A stretch of 64,000 bases of DNA from Diploscapter coronatus (lineage: Eukaryota; Nematoda; Chromadorea; Rhabditida; Rhabditidae): contig OZ038422.1 in the NCBI GenBank assembly GCA_964036155.1, forward strand, positions 77,027,201 through 77,091,200, in the 5' to 3' direction. The position numbers and the translations under genes were made by a program. Below, piece after piece: positions 63,739-64,000 of this stretch. The first letter of the stretch is position 1. Every line of letters starts with the position of its first letter. The notes under the pieces are model-generated. The model was not told the origin of the DNA and did no database searches. It was given only the letters and a program-made list of their open reading frames with translations.

Positions 63739-64000
63739 TTAGGAATTCTTGGGTCCCGTTTTGATGGTGACCGTCTTGATTTCGGTGTAGGCTTGCAGAC
63801 CGTATTCACCGAGTTCGCGACCGATTCCTGAAAATTTTCATTTTTTTTTAAATTTTAGAGACAAAGGTTATTGGAAGGTTCGTTATTTTTCCCAAATTTG
63901 CATAATCTTAAAAATTTCTGAATTAAATAAATCTGGCAATAATGCAAACATTTACCCGACTGCTTGTATCCTCCGAAAGGCGCGGCAGCATCGAAGACAT
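63739..64000 (-). CDS. aldehyde dehydrogenase (ALDH1/2 type), C-terminal exons only
   Basis: NAD(P)-dependent oxidation of aldehydes to acids; this part is the C-terminal oligomerisation region. Exons 64000-63956 (runs off the right edge) and 63827-63739 join in phase. They read [15 protein letters not shown], then [20 protein letters not shown] and IKTGPKNS before the stop. APFGGYK-SG-GRE and GEYGL--YTE-KTVT are the standard ALDH1/ALDH2 C-terminal phrases. The catalytic Cys and Glu lie outside the window. A partial duplicate of the gene's middle sits 300 bp further downstream. Confidence 0.93.

Overview
The window looks like nuclear DNA of a nematode. It is AT-rich, and the genes are broken into many short exons by introns that are mostly about 40-60 nt and end in TTTCAG-like acceptors. 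Several start codons sit just after a TTTCAG or TTTAG with no matching upstream exon, which suggests spliced-leader trans-splicing. The gene content also fits: a FAT-1/FAT-2-type desaturase, a patched-related (PTR) protein, nematode-style secreted proteins and SINE/foldback/Helitron debris. The species cannot be told from the sequence alone. All gene models below were spliced by eye, checking reading phase at every junction quoted; none is supported by transcripts.

Layout. The first 12.3 kb is repeat-rich. A minus-strand fatty-acid desaturase (2.57-5.83 kb) has lost, or carries out of the window, its last third, and its introns hold foldback elements. A decayed Helitron-like element (6.9-8.3 kb), a palindromic MITE and a very AT-rich stretch with a half-resolved membrane-protein gene follow. 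From 13.8 kb the window becomes gene-dense: a peroxisomal (-SKL) acyl-CoA ligase-type enzyme (+, 13.85-17.54), a secreted Pro-rich/coiled-coil protein (-, 17.80-20.18), an alpha-tubulin (-, 20.97-24.05), an SLC22-type transporter (-, 24.69-27.40), a K-Cl cotransporter of the SLC12/KCC family (-, 29.36-36.27) and a CAP-Gly protein (-, about 38.40-39.83).

After a 4.8-kb gene-poor interval come the 19-exon PTR gene (+, 44.60-51.28), a secreted Gly-rich/Cys-containing protein (-, 51.76-54.52), a secreted Gln/Pro/Ser-rich protein (+, 55.96-58.10), an F-box plus kelch protein (-, 59.93-60.87), a tRNA-derived SINE with a perfect 17-bp target duplication (62.72-63.02), an aldehyde dehydrogenase gene fragment, and the 3' end of an intact aldehyde dehydrogenase gene (-) running off the right edge.

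The genes do not form one pathway; this is an ordinary chromosomal neighbourhood. The desaturase, acyl-CoA ligase and aldehyde dehydrogenase all act on lipids or their breakdown products, but there is no sign that they are a functional cluster. The points most worth a second look are: a tubulin intron whose only workable acceptor ends in TG; three apparent GC-AG introns; foldback elements built of 84-bp subrepeats; a 9-bp-TSD MITE family; the SINE; and the orphan secreted proteins.
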